Origin: Gammaproteobacteria bacterium
Lineage (GTDB): Bacteria; Pseudomonadota; Gammaproteobacteria; S012-40
Reading direction: 5' to 3'
Length of the DNA: 10,154 nucleotides
NCBI GenBank assembly: GCA_029864945.1
Contig: JAOTSL010000096.1
Location: 1-10,154, forward strand
The notes below the pieces were generated by a model, which was given only the letters and a program-made list of their open reading frames with translations, was not told the origin of the DNA and did not search any database. Position 1 is the first letter of the stretch. The number at the start of each line of letters is the position of its first letter. Below, piece by piece: positions 7,838 to 10,154 of the stretch. Both the position numbers and the translations under genes were made by a program.

Positions 7838-8144
7838 AATATTTTACCCAGTTTTAAATAAAAAACTCTTACAGGTTAAAAAAACAAACTGAAGGTAAAG
7901 AAGTTCTGATTTACGTACATTAAAATGGTAATACAAATTAAATAAGAAGAAACTTCCGGTAAAATAAACAAGCGTTTTTTATCATGAAAACACTATAAAT
8001 AATTCAACGTTTTACCTAATTAGCTAACAAAATAAGCAAGTTGACTTAACAGTTGTTATGCTAATTCCGCAAACATTAAAATTTGAAAAGCATCTTCAAA
8101 ACTAGTTTATTGTTAATGAAATTTAAATTCACCTCGAATTACCG
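7838..8144. other. AT-rich divergent intergenic region
   Basis: The long spacer between the minus-strand operon and the plus-strand sigma gene. I see no gene here; frames are short and lack ribosome sites. It holds an inverted repeat TTTGAA-N7-TTCAAA (8082-8100) that could bind a regulator. A poor sigma-70-like match (TTGACT at 8041) has no properly spaced -10. The recognisable promoter-like elements sit at its two ends, next to the genes they would serve. Confidence 0.55.
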
Positions 8145-8165
8145 TTTTTAGCGTCTATACTTAGG
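8145..8165 (+). promoter_or_regulatory. candidate promoter of the sigma-like gene, partial motif
   Basis: TTTTT-N2-CGTCTAT-N3-TAGG. The same pattern with identical internal spacing occurs at 10105-10125. GTCT begins 41 nt before the ATG at 8194, in line with the other copies. The upstream TTCAAAT block is missing at the expected distance; the nearest match is CTCGAAT (8133-8139), with a spacer two bases shorter. It may be a weaker or diverged autoregulatory site. Confidence 0.35.
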
Positions 8166-8193
8166 CCCACGTCTTCTGACCCGAGTATAATTT

Positions 8194-9102
8194 ATGGATG
8201 ATGTTACACTTGCCAAACACGCTAGCCTTCTTAACAAGAGCAGCCGTATAAAGGTAAACGAAATTGTTTATCCAATAATCAATTCAAAAACAACAACATT
8301 CTGTAAAAAATATTGCCAAGAAAACAAAAAAAAATATACGTGCACATTACCAGAGATGCCCTACCCTCCTCTTGCTAACGATTCACCACTTTGCGAATGG
8401 GGGAATGCGAGTTATGCGTGGATGCTAGATGACCTAACAAACTCCGTTCGCCTTGAAAAATTTAGGGGGGATAATGGTGCCAGTTTAAAGGCCTATTTCC
8501 AGGTAATATCCAACTCTATTCCTTTTCGTGAGCGCTGGAAAGACTGGCGTTTCAAAAATCGTGTATATGCTCCCTCTTGCGTTAAAAGCATACACCAAAA
8601 GGCTCCCGCTATTTTTTATGGGCTGCATAATCAGAAATCAACACATGAAATTGCACAAAATCTCAAATTAAATCATCAATTTGTTGATGACCTTTCCGAT
8701 CAAATTATGATTGCACTCACTAAAACTAACAAACTTCATCTTCTATTGCCAAAAAGGGAGGTTTCTCTAACTGGTTTTGGCCTTAAAAATAGTGAATCTC
8801 CCGAATTTAACGAACACCAAGGGCACATTCCCTACAACGATTGCGATCAAGCAGAAGAAGACCAAAAAAATCGTATTAAATGGGCATGGAAAAAACTTAA
8901 CTGCGTAGAACAGTTTGTTCTTGAGGAAATGTTAATTGAGAACGAAGATGCTTTTGTTGTATTAGAAAGTCTTAATGCAATGAATATTTCAATTAAAAAA
9001 AATGTCGCACCTGAAGACACCAATCGTCAACAGCTATTTTATTTCAGAAGAAAGGCACTACGGAAACTGGCAGTGATTGCCGGCCTTTATACTAATGATT
9101 AA
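8194..9102 (+). CDS. divergent sigma-70-like transcription factor
   Basis: The 302-residue soluble protein has no close family I can name. About residues 73-120 (YAWMLDDLTNSVRLEKF, SLKAYFQVISNSIPFRERWKDW) resemble sigma region 2: an acidic helix, a segment rich in aromatic residues, then a basic R-x-R-W-K-D-W-R-F stretch. About 228-297 (WAWKKLNCVEQFVLEEML ... NRQQLFYFRRKALRKLAVIAG) resemble region 4, with the R-R-K-A-L-R-K-L ending common in sigma factors. The linker (about 130-225) is much longer than in ordinary ECF factors. The N-terminal 70 residues carry Cys37, Cys41, Cys50 and Cys67, possibly a metal or redox site. The gene is followed by a zinc-motif membrane anti-sigma-like gene and lies divergent to the exported-protease operon, which strengthens the assignment. 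Only a weak ribosome site (GAG, eight bases before ATG). Assignment rests on pattern plus context. Confidence 0.62.
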   Translation: MDDVTLAKHASLLNKSSRIKVNEIVYPIINSKTTTFCKKYCQENKKKYTCTLPEMPYPPLANDSPLCEWGNASYAWMLDDLTNSVRLEKFRGDNGASLKAYFQVISNSIPFRERWKDWRFKNRVYAPSCVKSIHQKAPAIFYGLHNQKSTHEIAQNLKLNHQFVDDLSDQIMIALTKTNKLHLLLPKREVSLTGFGLKNSESPEFNEHQGHIPYNDCDQAEEDQKNRIKWAWKKLNCVEQFVLEEMLIENEDAFVVLESLNAMNISIKKNVAPEDTNRQQLFYFRRKALRKLAVIAGLYTND

Positions 9103-9144
9103 ACCTAAATTTCATAGCTGGGTAAACGGCTAGGTAAATAATTA

Positions 9145-9170
9145 TTCAAATATTCTTTTTTTCGCAGTCT
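9145..9170 (+). promoter_or_regulatory. candidate sigma-specific promoter of the anti-sigma-like gene
   Basis: TTCAAAT (9145-9151), 15 nt containing a T-run, then GTCT (9167-9170), followed by TATAG four bases on. It matches the copies at 7810-7837 (minus strand) and 10091-10118 in sequence and spacing. GTCT begins 39 nt before the TTG start at 9206. It would give the anti-sigma gene its own promoter inside the 103-nt gap after the sigma gene, allowing negative feedback. Confidence 0.5.
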
Positions 9171-9205
9171 TAAGTATAGATAACTTAACAACTGAATAAA
9201 AAATT

Positions 9206-10021
9206 TTGAAACTCACTAAATCACCAATAGTTCACTTATCAGCGATTGAAATTATTCAATATCTGGAACAACCTGAGTCTTCCACGTTTAGACAAATACG
9301 AGGACACATTCGTAATTGTACAGATTGCCTACAGAGGACACATGATCTTGCGCAAATACAACACACATTACTGGACAAGAGTTTTTCAGATAATATAGTG
9401 AACGCACAAACTGATAATATTTATCAATTCATTAAGAATAATGAGCCTGAACCAATTGACGATTGTTTTTCGAACGATGCAGACACAGACATAAAGCAGA
9501 GCATTAGAACAAATTCAATTTACAGCAAGTTATCGATCTCACATTTAATGAGAACCAGTCATAAAACCCCAATATTCCTTTCTATTTCGATAGTACTTAT
9601 TACTCTAATAAGTACTATGATATTGATACCGCATCAAAAACCTTTAAAAATTTCGGTCTACCAGGACTTCCCATTTATGGAATATACGCGAATAAATAAA
9701 TTTCCTGGTATTGGTTTTTTCACAGCCGACAATAAAAACCAGGTTCCGTACAACCCAGTAAATATACAGTTACAAAATGAAGCATTATTAATAGCATGGG
9801 ATAATATTGAAAATGTTAATTTTTATGACTTTAAGTTAATTTCTAAAAAAGATACAGACCACACAGTCGTTGCCAACATAAGTACAGCAAAAGAGAATAT
9901 ATCAATTAAAAACATACACCTTTCACCCGACACACGATATGAATACCAAATATCAGGGAACACAAACACAGGACTAAAATTTTCCACGGCCGGTGGATTT
10001 ATTACTTCAATCAGAAATTAA
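9206..10021 (+). CDS. membrane anti-sigma-like protein with zinc motif and extracytoplasmic beta domain
   Basis: The 271-residue protein has an N-terminal cytoplasmic domain with His34-x3-Cys38-x2-Cys41 (HIRNCTDC), the zinc-finger signature of ZAS/zf-HC2 anti-sigma factors. A linker follows, then one membrane helix at about 122-142 (preceded by RTSHK, so N-in), and an extracytoplasmic region of about 130 residues. The end of that region (about 185-265: LLIAWDNIENVNFYDFKLIS ... LSPDTRYEYQI) reads like a fibronectin-III-type beta sandwich. Family knowledge suggests it holds the upstream sigma-like protein at the membrane and releases it on an envelope signal. The start is TTG: an in-frame TAA lies 9 nt upstream, and the first internal ATG (residue 115) would remove the zinc motif. 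No Shine-Dalgarno sequence precedes it, so translation may be weak. The released factor could control the divergent protease operon. Confidence 0.75.
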   Translation: MKLTKSPIVHLSAIEIIQYLEQPESSTFRQIRGHIRNCTDCLQRTHDLAQIQHTLLDKSFSDNIVNAQTDNIYQFIKNNEPEPIDDCFSNDADTDIKQSIRTNSIYSKLSISHLMRTSHKTPIFLSISIVLITLISTMILIPHQKPLKISVYQDFPFMEYTRINKFPGIGFFTADNKNQVPYNPVNIQLQNEALLIAWDNIENVNFYDFKLISKKDTDHTVVANISTAKENISIKNIHLSPDTRYEYQISGNTNTGLKFSTAGGFITSIRN

Positions 10022-10090
10022 ATGATATTCCCTATTATTAGCACCCTCATCATTAACAAGTTACTCATTCAAATTATTTTCTAAAACTAT

Positions 10091-10125
10091 TTCAAATATA
10101 ATAATTTTTCACGTCTATCTATAGG
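10091..10125 (+). promoter_or_regulatory. candidate sigma-specific promoter reading out of the window
   Basis: TTCAAAT (10091-10097), 15 nt, then GTCTAT (10113-10118) and TATAGG (10120-10125). It is the most complete copy of the shared element, combining the TTCAAAT block seen at the operon and anti-sigma gene with the TTTTT-N2-CGTCTAT-N3-TAGG arrangement seen before the sigma gene. With the 39-43 nt spacing of the other copies, the gene it serves should start at about 10152-10156. Confidence 0.5.
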
Positions 10126-10143
10126 AACACCACAAACGTATTT

Positions 10144-10147
10144 AGGA
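10144..10147 (+). promoter_or_regulatory. probable ribosome binding site of the next gene
   Basis: AGGA followed by the last seven bases of the window, so a start codon directly at the edge would have normal spacing. Its position agrees with the start predicted from the promoter-like element at 10091-10125. The gene itself is not visible. Confidence 0.4.
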
Positions 10148-10154
10148 AATTCTA

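Noticed and set aside
8082..8100. TTTGAA-N7-TTCAAA as another copy of the promoter element
   Set aside because: No GTCT occurs 15 nt downstream of either arm on the appropriate strand; kept only as a possible operator.
8171..8174. Second GTCT upstream of the sigma-like gene
   Set aside because: It lacks the flanking T-run, the TAGG and the upstream block, and lies only 23 nt from the ATG, outside the 39-43 nt range of the other copies.
9103..9140. Rho-independent terminator after the sigma-like gene
   Set aside because: The possible AGC/GCT stem is only three to four pairs and no T-run follows at the right distance.
10068..10074. Additional TTCAAAT near the right edge
   Set aside because: No GTCT at the required spacing; probably chance in AT-rich DNA.

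Overview
The window looks like chromosomal DNA of a moderately AT-rich gammaproteobacterium. The evidence is the linked essential trio ftsB-ispD-ispF at 309-1843 on the minus strand, with proteins of nearly the same length and motif layout as in E. coli. No RNA gene, CRISPR array, transposase or integrase is visible.

Left part (1-1843): the 3' end of a pyridoxamine-5'-phosphate-oxidase-family gene (+) runs head-on into ispF with one base between the stops. ispF, ispD and ftsB follow on the minus strand. The eno gene that often precedes ftsB in gammaproteobacteria is absent. In its place, 99 nt upstream of ftsB, ends a visibly more AT-rich cluster.

Central part (1943-7772, minus strand): three genes for exported proteins are arranged as an operon. 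In transcription order they are a large lipoprotein with a C-terminal DUF4384-like domain, a periplasmic M48-type zinc metalloprotease with a helical-repeat region, and a secreted caspase-like (C14) protease fused to a SUMF1-type C-lectin-fold domain. The caspase His/Cys dyad and the M48 zinc motifs are intact. The SUMF1 domain lacks the cysteines of true formylglycine-generating enzymes.

Right part (8194-10154, plus strand, divergent): a very divergent sigma-70-like protein, then a single-pass membrane anti-sigma-like protein with an N-terminal HxxxCxxC zinc motif and a beta-rich extracytoplasmic domain.

Main inference: the two halves form one regulated envelope system. The two-block element TTCAAAT-N15-GTCT occurs upstream of the lipoprotein operon (minus strand), upstream of the anti-sigma gene, and about 40 nt before the right edge. 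A partial copy lies upstream of the sigma gene. In every case GTCT lies 39-43 nt before the start codon used here (or, at the right edge, the predicted start). This fits a promoter read by the local sigma factor. It also predicts another regulon gene starting just past the right edge, where a Shine-Dalgarno-like AGGA is already visible. The same reasoning moves the lipoprotein start from an ATG at 7832 to a TTG at 7772. The biological role (envelope stress, regulated proteolysis, defence or self-killing) cannot be decided from the sequence.
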